A stretch of DNA of 64,000 nt from Mycobacterium fragae (GCF_002102185.1 NZ_LQOW01000031.1:62001-126000); one strand, 5' to 3'. Positions 55,641-64,000 are shown, counted from the first letter of the stretch. A program made the numbers and translations. Notes: generated by a model from the letters alone, not told the origin.

Positions 55641-56017
55641 CCGGCCCGCCCGATCCATGGAAGAGTTTCCGCGGCGTGATGGCCGGCACGCTGATCCTGG
55701 AGGCGATCGTGGTGCTGCTGGCGCTGCCGGTGGTCGGCGTCGTCGGCGGCGGGCTGACCCCCGTCGCGCTGGGCTATCTGATCGGTTTGGCCGTCGTGCT
55801 GATCCTGCTCGCGGGGCTGCAAGGCCGGCCGTGGGCCATCTGGGTCAACCTGGCCGCACAGCTGGTGTTGATTGCGGGATTCCTGGTTTACCCCGGTGTC
55901 GGGTTCATCGGATTGCTCTTCGCTGCGGTTTGGGCGCTGATCGCCTACTTCCGCGCCGAGGTGCTGCGCCGGCAGCGGCGCGGCCTGTTGCCCGGCCAGC
56001 AACCGCCTCCGGACTGA
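55637..56017 (+). CDS. DUF4233 membrane protein (Rv2446c type)
   Basis: 126 residues with four hydrophobic spans (about 15-37, 42-61, 67-86 and 91-106) and a basic tail RRQRRGLLPGQQPPPD. The N-terminus PPDPWKSFRGVMAGTLILEA is the DUF4233 pattern. The GTG overlaps the folC stop (GTGA). The folC-DUF4233-ndk order is conserved in actinobacteria, but no function is established. A 22-base gap separates it from ndk, with a separate promoter likely for ndk. Confidence 0.85.
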   Translation: MTGPPDPWKSFRGVMAGTLILEAIVVLLALPVVGVVGGGLTPVALGYLIGLAVVLILLAGLQGRPWAIWVNLAAQLVLIAGFLVYPGVGFIGLLFAAVWALIAYFRAEVLRRQRRGLLPGQQPPPD

Positions 56018-56026
56018 TCCGCCAGG

Positions 56027-56032
56027 TACGCT
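56027..56032 (+). promoter_or_regulatory. -10 box TACGCT, leaderless ndk start
   Basis: TACGCT is followed by 7 bases and the GTG at 56040. Confidence 0.5.
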
Positions 56033-56039
56033 TTGCGCC

Positions 56040-56447
56040 GTGACCGAGCGCACTCTGCTGTTGATCAAGCCCGACGGCGTCGAACGGCGCTTGGTGGGCG
56101 AAATCATCGGCCGCATCGAGCGCAAAGGTCTCACGTTCGCGGCGCTGGAGCTGCGAAATGTCGACGACGAGCTAGCCCGCCACCACTACGCCGAGCATGA
56201 AGGCAAACCGTTTTTCGCCCCGTTGCTGGAATTCATCACGTCCGGGCCGGTGGTCGCGGCGATCGTGGAGGGGCCGCGGGCGGTCACCGCGGTCCGGCAG
56301 CTCGCCGGTGCCACCGACCCCGTGGAGAACGCCGCGCCCGGCACCATCCGCGGCGACTTCGGGCTGGAAACGCAGTTCAACCTGGTACACGGCTCGGATT
56401 CGGCCGAGTCGGCCAAGCGGGAAATCGCGCTCTGGTTCCCCGGCTAA
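56040..56447 (+). CDS. ndkA: Nucleoside diphosphate kinase
   Basis: 135 residues, full length. MTERTLLLIKPDGVERRLVG starts the fold (Lys10 at the active site), and NLVHGSDSAESA contains the phospho-histidine His117. It balances nucleoside triphosphate pools by a ping-pong phosphotransfer and can be secreted in pathogenic mycobacteria. A TACGCT box suggests leaderless transcription separate from the upstream membrane gene. Confidence 0.96.
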   Translation: MTERTLLLIKPDGVERRLVGEIIGRIERKGLTFAALELRNVDDELARHHYAEHEGKPFFAPLLEFITSGPVVAAIVEGPRAVTAVRQLAGATDPVENAAPGTIRGDFGLETQFNLVHGSDSAESAKREIALWFPG

Positions 56448-56776
56448 TTGCACGCTCGCCGAACGGGCCCTTCCCCGGCTCGGCGCACTCCGTCCGCGTC
56501 CATACGAACGTGTGGGATACTGAGCGAGGGTGAACGTCGCCGGACCGACTCAGGAACGTTGACGGGCGCCCGAATGAAGACTTCGACAAGCGCGACCACC
56601 GCTACCCGCGATGCGGCGCCGACTGTCCAGCCATCATTCAGACATGCGCCGAGTGCGTTCGAAATGAAGGGCTCGGGGCGAGACCATCACAAGTCCGGGA
56701 GAAGTGACCCGGACACATAGCGAAGCCCTCGCGTGGCCGCGTCGACACGACGCGCCCGGGGGCTTGAGGAGAATAC
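56448..56776. other. 329-base region before rne, probable long 5' UTR
   Basis: No gene. A GATACT element at 56516-56521, preceded by TG at 56513-56514, could be an extended -10 box (TGGGATACT); transcription from about 56528 would leave a leader near 250 bases. RNase E messages commonly have long leaders used for autoregulation, and I recall a leader of similar length for M. smegmatis rne. No convincing -35. Confidence 0.4.
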
Positions 56777-59488
56777 GTGATAGACGGTGACCAATACTCA
56801 GAGATTCCAGAAGACCCGTCCCAGCATGAGGACCTGCCCGACCGGCTGAGAGTCCACACGCTGGCCCGAACCCTCGGGACAACCAGCAAGCGGGTGCTCG
56901 ACGCGCTGACTGAGCTCGACGGGCGGGTCCGCAGCGCGCATTCAACCGTGGACCGCGCCGACGCGGCCCGGGTGCGCGACCTGTTGGCCAGCGAACCGGC
57001 CACGGCCGGAGCGGCCGACGAGCCGGAGGAGCCCGAATCGCGTCTGATGCTGGAGACGCCGGCGCAGCATCCGGAATACATGCCGCTGTTCGTCGCGCCG
57101 CAGCCGCTTGAGGGCGACGAAGACATTGATTCCGACGACGAGGACATCGACGACACCGACGGCGACCTCGACGAAGAGCAGGCCGAACGCCCGGCCGGGC
57201 GGCGGCGGCGCCGTGGCCGTCGGGGCCGTGGCCGCGGCCGCGGGGAAGGCGGCGGAACCGACCGTGGCCCGGGCGACGACGATGGCGACAGCGATGGTGG
57301 GCAGGATTCCGCTGACACCGAGGACACCGAAGACACCGAGGAAGACAACGGCTCAGCGGAGACCGCGACCCGTCGCCGCCGACGTCGTCGTCGCCGTAAG
57401 GCTGGGTCCGGCGATGACGGCGAGGACGGCCCGTCACCGGACGACCCACCGAACACGGTGGTGCACGAGCGGGCGCCGCGCGGGTCCGACAAGGCCGGCA
57501 CCGACAGCGACCCGGCCACGGCTGAGATCCAGGGCATCGACGGCTCGACCCGGCTGGAGGCCAAACGGCAGCGTCGCCGCGACGGGCGCGACGCCGGACG
57601 GCGCCGCCCGCCGGTACTGACCGAGGCCGAATTCCTGGCCCGCCGCGAGGCGGTCGAGCGGGTGATGGTGGTGCGTGACAAGGTCCGCACCGAACCCCCA
57701 CACCCGGGCGCCCGCTATACCCAGATCGCCGTGCTCGAAGACGGCGTCGTCGTCGAGCATTTCGTCACCAGCGCGGCTTCGGCGTCGTTGGTGGGCAACA
57801 TCTACCTGGGCATCGTGCAGAACGTGCTGCCATCGATGGAGGCGGCCTTCGTCGATATCGGCCGCGGCCGCAACGGCGTGCTCTACGCCGGCGAAGTGAA
57901 CTGGGAGGCCGCCGGTTTGGGCGGGGCCAACCGCAAGATCGAGCAGGCTCTCAAACCCGGCGACTATGTCGTCGTCCAGGTCAGCAAGGATCCGGTCGGG
58001 CACAAGGGCGCCCGGCTGACCACCCAGGTGTCGCTGGCGGGTCGCTACCTGGTGTATGTGCCGGACGCGTCGTCGACCGGCATCAGCCGCAAGCTGCCCG
58101 ACACCGAACGCCAGCGTCTCAAGGAGATCCTGCGCGAGGTCGTGCCGTCCGACGCCGGGGTGATCATCCGCACCGCATCGGAGGGCGTCAAAGAGGAGGA
58201 CATCCGCGCCGACGTGAGCCGGCTGCAAGAGCGGTGGACACAGATCTCGGCAAAGGCCGAGGAGATCAAGGAGAAGGCGGCCGGCGCCGCGGTGGCGCTC
58301 TACGAGGAGCCCGATGTACTGGTCAAAGTCATCCGCGATTTGTTCAACGACGACTTCGCGGAACTGATCGTCTCCGGCGACGAAGCCTGGACCACCATCA
58401 ACGAATACGTGAACTCGGTTGCCCCCGAACTTGTTTCGAAGCTGAACAAGTACGAAGTCGCGGCGGGCCCGGATGGCCAGACAGGCCCCGACGTCTTCGC
58501 GGTGCACCGCATCGACGAGCAGCTGGCCAAGGCGATGGACCGCAAAGTCTGGCTGCCGTCGGGTGGGACGCTGGTGATCGACCGAACCGAGGCGATGACG
58601 GTCATCGACGTCAACACCGGCAAGTTCACCGGCTCCGGCGGCAACCTTGAGCAGACCGTCACCAAGAACAACCTGGAAGCGGCCGAGGAGATCGTGCGCC
58701 AGCTGCGGCTGCGCGACATCGGCGGCATCGTCGTCATCGACTTCATCGACATGGTGCTGGAGTCCAACCGCGACCTGGTGCTGCGCCGGCTGACCGAGGC
58801 ATTGGCGCGCGACCGCACCCGTCACCAGGTGTCCGAAGTGACCTCGTTGGGTCTGGTGCAGCTCACCCGCAAGCGGCTGGGAACCGGGCTGATCGAGGCC
58901 TTTTCCACGACCTGCCCGCAATGCAGTGGGCGGGGCATCCTGCTGCACGCCGATCCCGTCGACTCCGAGCGCGCGGGCGGCCGCAAATCCGAGTCTCGAC
59001 GGGGCCGGCGTCCCAAGAAGGGCCGGTCCGATGACCTGGCGGTGGCCAAGGTGCCCGCTCACGCTCCCGGCGAGCATCCGATGTTCAAGGCGATGGCCGC
59101 GGCCAACGGTCGCCACGACGACGAGAGCGAGGACGCCGGGGCGCCGACACCCAGCGAAGAAGCCGACACCCGCACCGAGGAAGAGGTCGCAAGCGAGGTC
59201 GCCGAGGAAGATCTGGACGACACCGACTTCGAAGACACCGAGGAAGACGAGGACGAAGTCGAACTCGACGATGATGAGGACATCGATGAGGATCTCGAAG
59301 ACGAGGATCTCGACCTCGACGACGAGGATCTCGACGTTGACACCGACGATTCCGATTCCGAGGGCTCCGACGAGGACATCGCCGATCAAGCCGAGGTATC
59401 CGTCGTCACCGCGTCGCCCTCAGTCGAGCAACCGCGTCGACGGCGTGCCGCGGCCCGGCCCGCCGGTCCGCCGATCCACGAGGACTGA
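56777..59488 (+). CDS. rne: Ribonuclease E/G
   Basis: 903 residues. The N-terminal segment (1-130) is disordered with a helical RLRVHTLARTLGTTSKRVLD part; a basic/acidic linker includes a run of Arg codons. The catalytic core starts near residue 300 with the S1 domain (GNIYLGIVQNVLPSMEAAFV then DIGRGRNGVLY), followed by VIDVNTGKFTGSG with the metal-binding Asp, VIDFIDM, and the Zn-link TTCPQCSGRG. The last 100 residues are almost all Asp/Glu. It is the main endoribonuclease for mRNA decay and rRNA processing. GTG start after a GAGGAG sequence. No PNPase or helicase site can be read from sequence. Confidence 0.94.
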   Translation: MIDGDQYSEIPEDPSQHEDLPDRLRVHTLARTLGTTSKRVLDALTELDGRVRSAHSTVDRADAARVRDLLASEPATAGAADEPEEPESRLMLETPAQHPEYMPLFVAPQPLEGDEDIDSDDEDIDDTDGDLDEEQAERPAGRRRRRGRRGRGRGRGEGGGTDRGPGDDDGDSDGGQDSADTEDTEDTEEDNGSAETATRRRRRRRRRKAGSGDDGEDGPSPDDPPNTVVHERAPRGSDKAGTDSDPATAEIQGIDGSTRLEAKRQRRRDGRDAGRRRPPVLTEAEFLARREAVERVMVVRDKVRTEPPHPGARYTQIAVLEDGVVVEHFVTSAASASLVGNIYLGIVQNVLPSMEAAFVDIGRGRNGVLYAGEVNWEAAGLGGANRKIEQALKPGDYVVVQVSKDPVGHKGARLTTQVSLAGRYLVYVPDASSTGISRKLPDTERQRLKEILREVVPSDAGVIIRTASEGVKEEDIRADVSRLQERWTQISAKAEEIKEKAAGAAVALYEEPDVLVKVIRDLFNDDFAELIVSGDEAWTTINEYVNSVAPELVSKLNKYEVAAGPDGQTGPDVFAVHRIDEQLAKAMDRKVWLPSGGTLVIDRTEAMTVIDVNTGKFTGSGGNLEQTVTKNNLEAAEEIVRQLRLRDIGGIVVIDFIDMVLESNRDLVLRRLTEALARDRTRHQVSEVTSLGLVQLTRKRLGTGLIEAFSTTCPQCSGRGILLHADPVDSERAGGRKSESRRGRRPKKGRSDDLAVAKVPAHAPGEHPMFKAMAAANGRHDDESEDAGAPTPSEEADTRTEEEVASEVAEEDLDDTDFEDTEEDEDEVELDDDEDIDEDLEDEDLDLDDEDLDVDTDDSDSEGSDEDIADQAEVSVVTASPSVEQPRRRRAAARPAGPPIHED

Positions 59489-59493
59489 CCGGT

Positions 59494-59523
59494 TTGACCC
59501 CTTAGTCGCTGGTCAAGTACCCT
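59494..59523 (+). promoter_or_regulatory. Promoter for rplU-rpmA (-35 TTGACC, -10 TACCCT)
   Basis: TTGACC at 59494-59499 and TACCCT at 59518-59523, spacer 18 bases. Transcription near 59530 leaves a leader of about 95 bases before rplU. It begins 6 bases after the rne stop, so ribosomal genes are expressed apart from rne. Confidence 0.6.
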
Positions 59524-59624
59524 GGACCAGTTGTCGCGAGGCCTTCAGGCCGGCGCATCCCAGACCCACCCCGCGCACGCACTGGCAGCACAGTGCGCGG
59601 AGAAAAGAAGAGGTAGACGCAACG

Positions 59625-59936
59625 ATGGCGACCTACGCAATCGTCAAGACCGGCGGCAAGCAGTACAAAGTCGCGGTCGGGGACGTCGTCAAGGTCGAGA
59701 AACTCGACTCCGAACCCGGCGCGAAGGTGTCGCTGCCGGTCGCGCTCGTGGTCGACGGCGCCACCGTGACCAGCGACGCCAAAGCGCTGGCCAAAATCGC
59801 CGTGACCGGCGAGGTGCTCGAGCACACCAAAGGCCCCAAGATTCGGATCCACAAGTTCAAGAACAAGACCGGCTATCACAAGCGTCAGGGTCACCGTCAG
59901 CAGCTGACGGTCCTGAAGGTCACCGGAATCAAGTAG
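59625..59936 (+). CDS. rplU: 50S ribosomal protein L21
   Basis: 103 residues, complete bL21. Start MATYAIVKTGGKQYKVAVGD and the C-terminal signature KFKNKTGYHKRQGHRQ are characteristic. It binds 23S rRNA domain I and contacts L20. AGAAGAGG lies about 12 bases upstream. Thirteen bases separate it from rpmA; the order rplU-rpmA-obg is near universal. Confidence 0.97.
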   Translation: MATYAIVKTGGKQYKVAVGDVVKVEKLDSEPGAKVSLPVALVVDGATVTSDAKALAKIAVTGEVLEHTKGPKIRIHKFKNKTGYHKRQGHRQQLTVLKVTGIK

Positions 59937-59949
59937 CGGAGTCCACAAA

Positions 59950-60204
59950 ATGGCACACAAGAAGGGCGCTTCCAGCTCACGCAACGGCCGCGACTCCGCC
60001 GCCCAGCGGCTGGGTGTCAAGCGGTTCGGCGGCCAGGTTGTCAAGGCCGGCGAGATCCTGGTCCGCCAGCGCGGTACGCATTTCCACCCGGGAATCAATG
60101 TCGGCAGGGGCGGTGACGACACCTTGTTCGCCAAGGCGGCCGGTGCCGTGCAGTTCGGCGTCAAGCGGGGACGCAAGACCGTCAGCGTCGTCACGGAGGC
60201 CTAA
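59950..60204 (+). CDS. rpmA: 50S ribosomal protein L27
   Basis: 84 residues, complete bL27: MAHKKGASSSRNGRDSAAQR, with the flexible N-terminal tail that reaches the peptidyl transferase centre, and RQRGTHFHPGINVGRGGDDT in the core. No cleaved N-terminal extension of the Firmicutes type is present. Confidence 0.97.
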   Translation: MAHKKGASSSRNGRDSAAQRLGVKRFGGQVVKAGEILVRQRGTHFHPGINVGRGGDDTLFAKAAGAVQFGVKRGRKTVSVVTEA

Positions 60205-60206
60205 GC

Positions 60207-60239
60207 CTCGCGAGCGTAACGGGGTGGCGGTCTCGCGAG
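60207..60239 (+). repeat. Paired CTCGCGAG motifs between rpmA and obg
   Basis: CTCGCGAG occurs at 60207-60214 and again at 60232-60239, separated by 17 bases. Each copy is self-complementary and the two can pair as an 8-bp stem; CTATTTT follows. It may act as an attenuating terminator between the ribosomal genes and obg. Confidence 0.4.
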
Positions 60240-60281
60240 CTATTTTCCGCCGTGACGTTACATTCGGAGGAGTGGTAACCG

Positions 60282-61718
60282 ATGCCTCGGTTTGTCGACC
60301 GCGTCGTCATCCACACGCAGGCGGGCTCCGGCGGTAACGGCTGCGCGTCGGTTCACCGCGAGAAGTTCAAGCCGCTCGGCGGCCCCGACGGCGGCAACGG
60401 CGGTCGCGGCGGCAGCGTCATCCTGGTCGTCGACCCGCAGGTGCACACCCTGCTCGACTTCCACTTCCGCCCCCATATCGTCGCCCCATCCGGCAAGCAG
60501 GGCATGGGCGGCAACCGCGACGGCGCCGCCGGCGCAGATCTTGAAGTCAAGGTTCCCGACGGCACCGTCGTGCTCGACGAGCAGGGCCGACTGCTTGCCG
60601 ACCTGGTCGGCGCGGGCACTCGGTTCGAAGCCGCCGCCGGAGGTCGCGGCGGGCTGGGCAACGCCGCGCTCGCGTCGCGGGCCCGCAAGGCTCCGGGTTT
60701 TGCGCTGCTCGGCGAGAAAGGCCAGTCCCGCGACCTCATCCTCGAGCTCAAGACGGTCGCCGACGTCGGGTTGATCGGATTTCCCTCGGCTGGCAAATCC
60801 TCACTGGTGTCGGCGATTTCGGCGGCCAAGCCCAAGATCGCCGACTACCCGTTCACCACGCTGGCCCCCAACCTCGGGGTGGTTTCGGCGGGGGAGCGGA
60901 CCTTCACCGTCGCCGATGTGCCCGGCCTGATCCCCGGTGCCTCGCAGGGCCGCGGTTTGGGCCTGGAGTTTCTGCGGCATATCGAACGATGCGCGGTTCT
61001 GGTGCATGTCGTGGACTGCGCCACCGCCGAGCCGGGCCGCGACCCGGTGTCGGACATCGATGCGCTGGAAGCCGAGCTGGCCGCGTATACGCCTACGCTG
61101 CAAGGAGATTCAGTTCTCGGTGACCTCGTCGAGCGGCCGCGCGCCGTGGTGCTCAACAAGATCGACGTGCCGGAGGCCCGAGAGCTGGCCGAATTCGTCC
61201 GCGACGACATCGCGGCGCGCGGCTGGCCGGTGTTCCCGATTTCAACCGTGGCCCGTGAAGGCTTGCAGCCGTTGACATTCGCGCTGGCCGACATGGTCGC
61301 GGAATATCATGCCGCGCAGCCGGTGCTGGTGCCGCGGCGGCCGGTGATTCGCCCGATTCCGGTCGACGAATCGGGGTTCACCGTGGAGTTCGACGGGCAG
61401 GGCGGGTTCGTGGTGCGGGGGCAGCGGCCCGAACGGTGGGTCGCGCAGACCAATTTCGACAACGACGAGGCGGTCGGCTACCTCGGTGACCGGTTGGCGC
61501 GGCTGGGCGTCGAGGATGAACTGGTGCGGTTGGGCGCCAAGCCGGGATGCGCCGTGACGATCGGCGAGGTCACGTTCGACTGGGAGCCGCAAACTCCCGC
61601 CGGAGTCGACACCGCGATGTCGGCGCGCGGTACCGACGCGCGTCTCGAGGGCACCGAGCGCGTCGGCGCCGCCGAGCGTAAGGCGGCCCGCCGCCAGCGT
61701 CGCGAGCGTGGCTCATGA
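60282..61718 (+). CDS. obg: GTPase Obg
   Basis: 478 residues in three parts: the Gly-rich Obg fold (1-158, QAGSGGNGCASVHREKFKPL then GGPDGGNGG), the G domain with G1 GFPSAGKSS, TLAPNLGVV, DVPGLIPGAS and NKID, and a C-terminal OCT domain (about 350-430) with a basic tail. It binds GTP, associates with the 50S subunit and links ribosome assembly with stress responses. GGAGGAG stands before the ATG. It overlaps proB by four bases (ATGA). Confidence 0.96.
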   Translation: MPRFVDRVVIHTQAGSGGNGCASVHREKFKPLGGPDGGNGGRGGSVILVVDPQVHTLLDFHFRPHIVAPSGKQGMGGNRDGAAGADLEVKVPDGTVVLDEQGRLLADLVGAGTRFEAAAGGRGGLGNAALASRARKAPGFALLGEKGQSRDLILELKTVADVGLIGFPSAGKSSLVSAISAAKPKIADYPFTTLAPNLGVVSAGERTFTVADVPGLIPGASQGRGLGLEFLRHIERCAVLVHVVDCATAEPGRDPVSDIDALEAELAAYTPTLQGDSVLGDLVERPRAVVLNKIDVPEARELAEFVRDDIAARGWPVFPISTVAREGLQPLTFALADMVAEYHAAQPVLVPRRPVIRPIPVDESGFTVEFDGQGGFVVRGQRPERWVAQTNFDNDEAVGYLGDRLARLGVEDELVRLGAKPGCAVTIGEVTFDWEPQTPAGVDTAMSARGTDARLEGTERVGAAERKAARRQRRERGS

Positions 61719-62818
61719 CCAGCACGCGCGAGGCCATCCGCACGGCGCGAAGCGTCGTCGTCAAGGTCGGTACCACCGCATTGACCAACTCCTCCGGCAT
61801 GTTCGACGCCAGCAGGCTGGCCGGGCTGGCCGACGCCATCGAGGCGAGGATGAAGGCGGGCTCCGACGTCGTGATCGTCTCCTCCGGAGCGATCGCCGCC
61901 GGCATCGAGCCCCTGGGGCTGACCAGGCGGCCCGCCGACCTGGCCACCAAGCAGGCGGCGGCCAGCGTCGGGCAGGTCGCGCTGGTGAACTCGTGGAGCG
62001 CGGCGTTCGCTCGTTATCAGCGCGCGGTCGGCCAGGTGCTGCTGACCGCGCAGGACATTTCGATGCGGGTACAGCACACCAACGCCCAGCGCACCCTGGA
62101 CCGGCTGCGGGCGCTGCACGCGGTGGCGATCGTCAACGAGAACGACACGGTGGCCACCAACGAGATCCGGTTCGGTGACAACGACCGCCTCTCGGCACTG
62201 GTCGCGCACCTGGTTGGCGCCGACGCACTTGTGCTGTTATCCGACATCGACGGGCTGTACGACTCCGACCCGCGGAAAGCGCCCGAATCACGCTTCATTC
62301 CGGAGGTGTCCGGTCCGTCCGATCTGGTCGGCGTCGTCGCGGGACACAGCAGCCACCTGGGTACCGGCGGAATGGCGTCGAAGGTGTCCTCGGCGTTGCT
62401 GGCCGCCGACGCCGGGGTCCCGGTGTTGCTCGCGGCCGCCGCCGACGCCGCGACCGCGCTGGCGGATGCATCAGTGGGCACGGCGTTCGCCGCGCGGCGG
62501 CAGCGGATGTCGGCGCGACGATTCTGGGTGCGCTATGCCGCGGAGTCCGCGGGCTCGCTGACCCTCGACGAGGGCGCCGTACGCGCCGTGGTGGAGCAGC
62601 GTCGCTCGCTCTTGCCGGCCGGTATCACCGCGCTGTCCGGTCGTTTTCACGGCGGTGACGTCGTCAACCTGTGTGGTCCAGACGCCACCGTGGTGGCCCG
62701 GGGTGTCGTCGCCTACGACGCCGCCGAATTGGCCACGATGCTGGGCCGGTCGACCACCGACCTACCGCCCGAGCTGCGGCGGCCCGCCGTGCACGCCGAC
62801 GACTTGGTTGCGGTGTAA
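61715..62818 (+). CDS. proB: Glutamate 5-kinase
   Basis: 367 residues: amino-acid kinase domain (VVVKVGTTALTNSSGMF; VSSGAIAAGIEPLGL; IVNENDTVATNEIRFGDNDR) and a C-terminal PUA domain (about 275-355). It phosphorylates glutamate in the first step of proline synthesis and is normally inhibited by proline. The ATG overlaps the obg stop. Its last 106 bases overlap the 3' end of the sirtuin gene on the other strand. Confidence 0.95.
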   Translation: MTSTREAIRTARSVVVKVGTTALTNSSGMFDASRLAGLADAIEARMKAGSDVVIVSSGAIAAGIEPLGLTRRPADLATKQAAASVGQVALVNSWSAAFARYQRAVGQVLLTAQDISMRVQHTNAQRTLDRLRALHAVAIVNENDTVATNEIRFGDNDRLSALVAHLVGADALVLLSDIDGLYDSDPRKAPESRFIPEVSGPSDLVGVVAGHSSHLGTGGMASKVSSALLAADAGVPVLLAAAADAATALADASVGTAFAARRQRMSARRFWVRYAAESAGSLTLDEGAVRAVVEQRRSLLPAGITALSGRFHGGDVVNLCGPDATVVARGVVAYDAAELATMLGRSTTDLPPELRRPAVHADDLVAV

Positions 62819-63648
62819 GCCGGCAGCTCACCGGCCAGCAGCGCCAACAACTCCGAGCAGCCGCCGTCGACCTTGACGGTGGCCAAGCCGTCGCCGCGGG
62901 TGGGTCCGCGGTTGACGATCGCGATCGGGATGCCCAGCGCGGCGGCGTTGCGCACGAACCGATAACCGGAGAACACCGTCAGCGACGACCCCGCGACCAG
63001 CAGCGCGTCGGCTTCGTCAATCAGTGAAAATGCTTGGTCCACACGGTCTTTCGGCACGGTCTCGCCGAAGTACACGATATCGGGTTTGAGCATGCCACCG
63101 CAGGATGGACAGTCGAGGTAGCGGAACGACGCGGTGTCGGCGACGACGGCGTCAGCGTCGGGCGCCACCGCCAACCCGCCGACAGCTTCGGCGCGCTCGA
63201 TGAATCCCGGGTTGAGCGCCTCCAGTTGCTCGGCCAGCGTTGCCCGGCTCATGGTGTCGCCGCAACTCAGGCAGATCACTCGCGCGTAGCTGCCGTGCAG
63301 ATTGACCACCGTCGTGCTGCCGGCCTTGGTGTGCAACAGGTCGACGTTCTGGGTGATCACGCCGGTCACCAGCCCGGCTTGCTCGAGCGTGGCGACCGCG
63401 CGGTGCCCGGCATTGGGCATGGTCTCGTCCATGTGCCGCCAGCCGATGTGGTTGCGGGCCCAATACCGCTGCCGGAACACCGGATCGGAGGTGAACTGCC
63501 GGATGGTCATGGGATTGCTCGGCGGTGAATCCGGGCCGCGGTAGTCGGGAATGCCCGAGTCGGTGGAGATCCCGGCGCCCGTCAGCACCGCGACACGGCG
63601 ACCGGCCAACAGCGCCACCAGCTCGGGGGCTTCGGGACGGGCACTCAC
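62713..63648 (-). CDS. NAD-dependent sirtuin deacylase, class II-like, with extended C-terminus
   Basis: 311 residues. NAD motifs GAGISTDSGIPDYRG and TQNVDLLHTKAG, the catalytic His in VNLHGSYARV, and a zinc site CLSCGD ... CPSCGG followed by LKPDIVYFGE. The IPDYRG and long inter-Cys segment resemble SIRT4/class II bacterial enzymes rather than the CobB-type Rv1151c of M. tuberculosis. Catalytic homology ends near residue 276 (ELPAYT); the last 35 residues are read from the antisense strand of proB and look like filler. The GTG start has TAGTCT 7 bases upstream. Follows the isochorismatase-like gene by 15 bases. Confidence 0.88.
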   Translation of the reverse strand: MSARPEAPELVALLAGRRVAVLTGAGISTDSGIPDYRGPDSPPSNPMTIRQFTSDPVFRQRYWARNHIGWRHMDETMPNAGHRAVATLEQAGLVTGVITQNVDLLHTKAGSTTVVNLHGSYARVICLSCGDTMSRATLAEQLEALNPGFIERAEAVGGLAVAPDADAVVADTASFRYLDCPSCGGMLKPDIVYFGETVPKDRVDQAFSLIDEADALLVAGSSLTVFSGYRFVRNAAALGIPIAIVNRGPTRGDGLATVKVDGGCSELLALLAGELPAYTATKSSACTAGRRSSGGRSVVDRPSIVANSAAS

Positions 63649-63655
63649 CCGTCCG

Positions 63656-63661
63656 AGACTA
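63656..63661 (-). promoter_or_regulatory. -10 box TAGTCT, leaderless sirtuin start
   Basis: On the minus strand TAGTCT (63661 to 63656) is followed by 7 bases and the GTG at 63648. Confidence 0.45.
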
Positions 63662-63663
63662 CG

Positions 63664-64000
63664 TCAGCCCAGGCAGTCCGCCGCCGTCGTCAATTCGGCG
63701 TCCATGTTCGCCTCCATCATCTTGAGCGCCGCCGCACCCAGCTCGGCGTCGATGTGGGCGACAGCATCCTTCGGAATCACCACAGGGAAATGCCGCACGT
63801 AGGCGTCGAGGGCGCTGTAAAGGATGCACTGCTCGGTGACTTGACCGGTCAGGATCAACCGTTTGGTGTCCAGGCGACCGAGCAGATAGGCCACGGGGGT
63901 CGCATAGAACACGCTGTGACGGACCTTGGTCACCAGGCGACTGCCCTCGGCCGGCACGATCGGGCGAACCAGATCCGGCCGCGCGCCGGCCAGCGCCGAA
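63664..64000 (-). CDS. Isochorismatase-like cysteine hydrolase, C-terminal part (5' end outside window)
   Basis: The last 111 residues of a minus-strand protein that starts beyond the window. KVRHSVFYATP carries the catalytic Lys, and LTGQVTEQCILYSALDAYVR has the nucleophile Cys with the preceding cis-peptide region, the two halves of the isochorismatase-type triad (the N-terminal Asp is off-window). RHFPVVIPKDAVAHID continues the fold. Substrates of the family include nicotinamide, ureidoacrylate and isochorismate; nicotinamidase is possible given the NAD-using neighbour but the sequence does not prove it. Confidence 0.85.
   Translation of the reverse strand, partial: SALAGARPDLVRPIVPAEGSRLVTKVRHSVFYATPVAYLLGRLDTKRLILTGQVTEQCILYSALDAYVRHFPVVIPKDAVAHIDAELGAAALKMMEANMDAELTTAADCLG

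Noticed and set aside
57434..59389. 651-codon open frame antisense to rne
   Set aside because: Composition (Val/Asp/His-rich) is that of a codon shadow, and rne on the plus strand has all expected domains.

Overview
The window is chromosomal DNA from a Mycobacterium, most likely a slow-growing non-tuberculous species. It is GC-rich, uses many GTG and some TTG starts, and carries marker genes such as rpfE, glbO, clpP1/clpP2 and korAB. From my knowledge of the M. tuberculosis map, the gene order follows the Rv2501c-Rv2439c block, read here in the opposite orientation. That comparison is by memory, not alignment.

Layout. 1-6080: leucine/branched-chain acyl-CoA catabolism (end of accA1, fadE19, a MaoC hydratase, citE-type lyase) followed by the branched-chain 2-oxoacid dehydrogenase genes bkdABC, with most genes overlapping by 1-4 bases. 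6176-14177: echA14, tRNA-Arg, and lipid genes (lipQ, a wax-ester/triacylglycerol synthase, plsC, plsB2). 14194-24525: a CtaG/CopD membrane protein, an SSB paralogue, the ABC-F protein EttA, the large NAD-glutamate dehydrogenase, a thioesterase and a conserved hypothetical. 24559-26886: an AT-richer accessory island on the minus strand with a frameshifted large protein and two small membrane proteins. 26887-35043: alpha-glucosidase, truncated haemoglobin O, an HNH nuclease, two probable respiratory-supercomplex genes, pepN, a DsbA-like reductase, rpiB and nei2. 35178-37159: two small Gly/Pro-rich secreted proteins and lipP. 37229-42668: tRNA-Gly, tRNA-Pro, tig, clpP1, clpP2, mmuM and clpX, a protein-quality-control cluster. 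42929-48262: korAB, mobA, a 1-kb non-coding region and rpfE. 48313-64000: a flavin monooxygenase, a trans-enoyl-reductase-like protein, a DUF937 protein, valS, folC, a DUF4233 membrane protein, ndkA, rne, rplU-rpmA-obg-proB, a sirtuin and the 3' part of an isochorismatase-like hydrolase.

Points that stand out. (1) plsC and plsB2 read as one 1327-codon frame only because of an apparent one-base shift; the alternative frame restores an Ala/Lys repeat tail and a 4-base stop/start overlap. (2) The large gene of the island at 24559-26689 is also frameshifted; the cassette looks like a laterally variable secreted-effector-like locus with two membrane partners. (3) The rpfE upstream region holds a CRP-like palindrome and a multi-stem leader RNA candidate. 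(4) At least ten genes have a TANNNT -10 box exactly 6-7 bases before the start codon, as expected for leaderless mRNAs. (5) Convergent gene pairs are separated by related palindromic elements. No phage, insertion sequence, CRISPR array or origin was seen.
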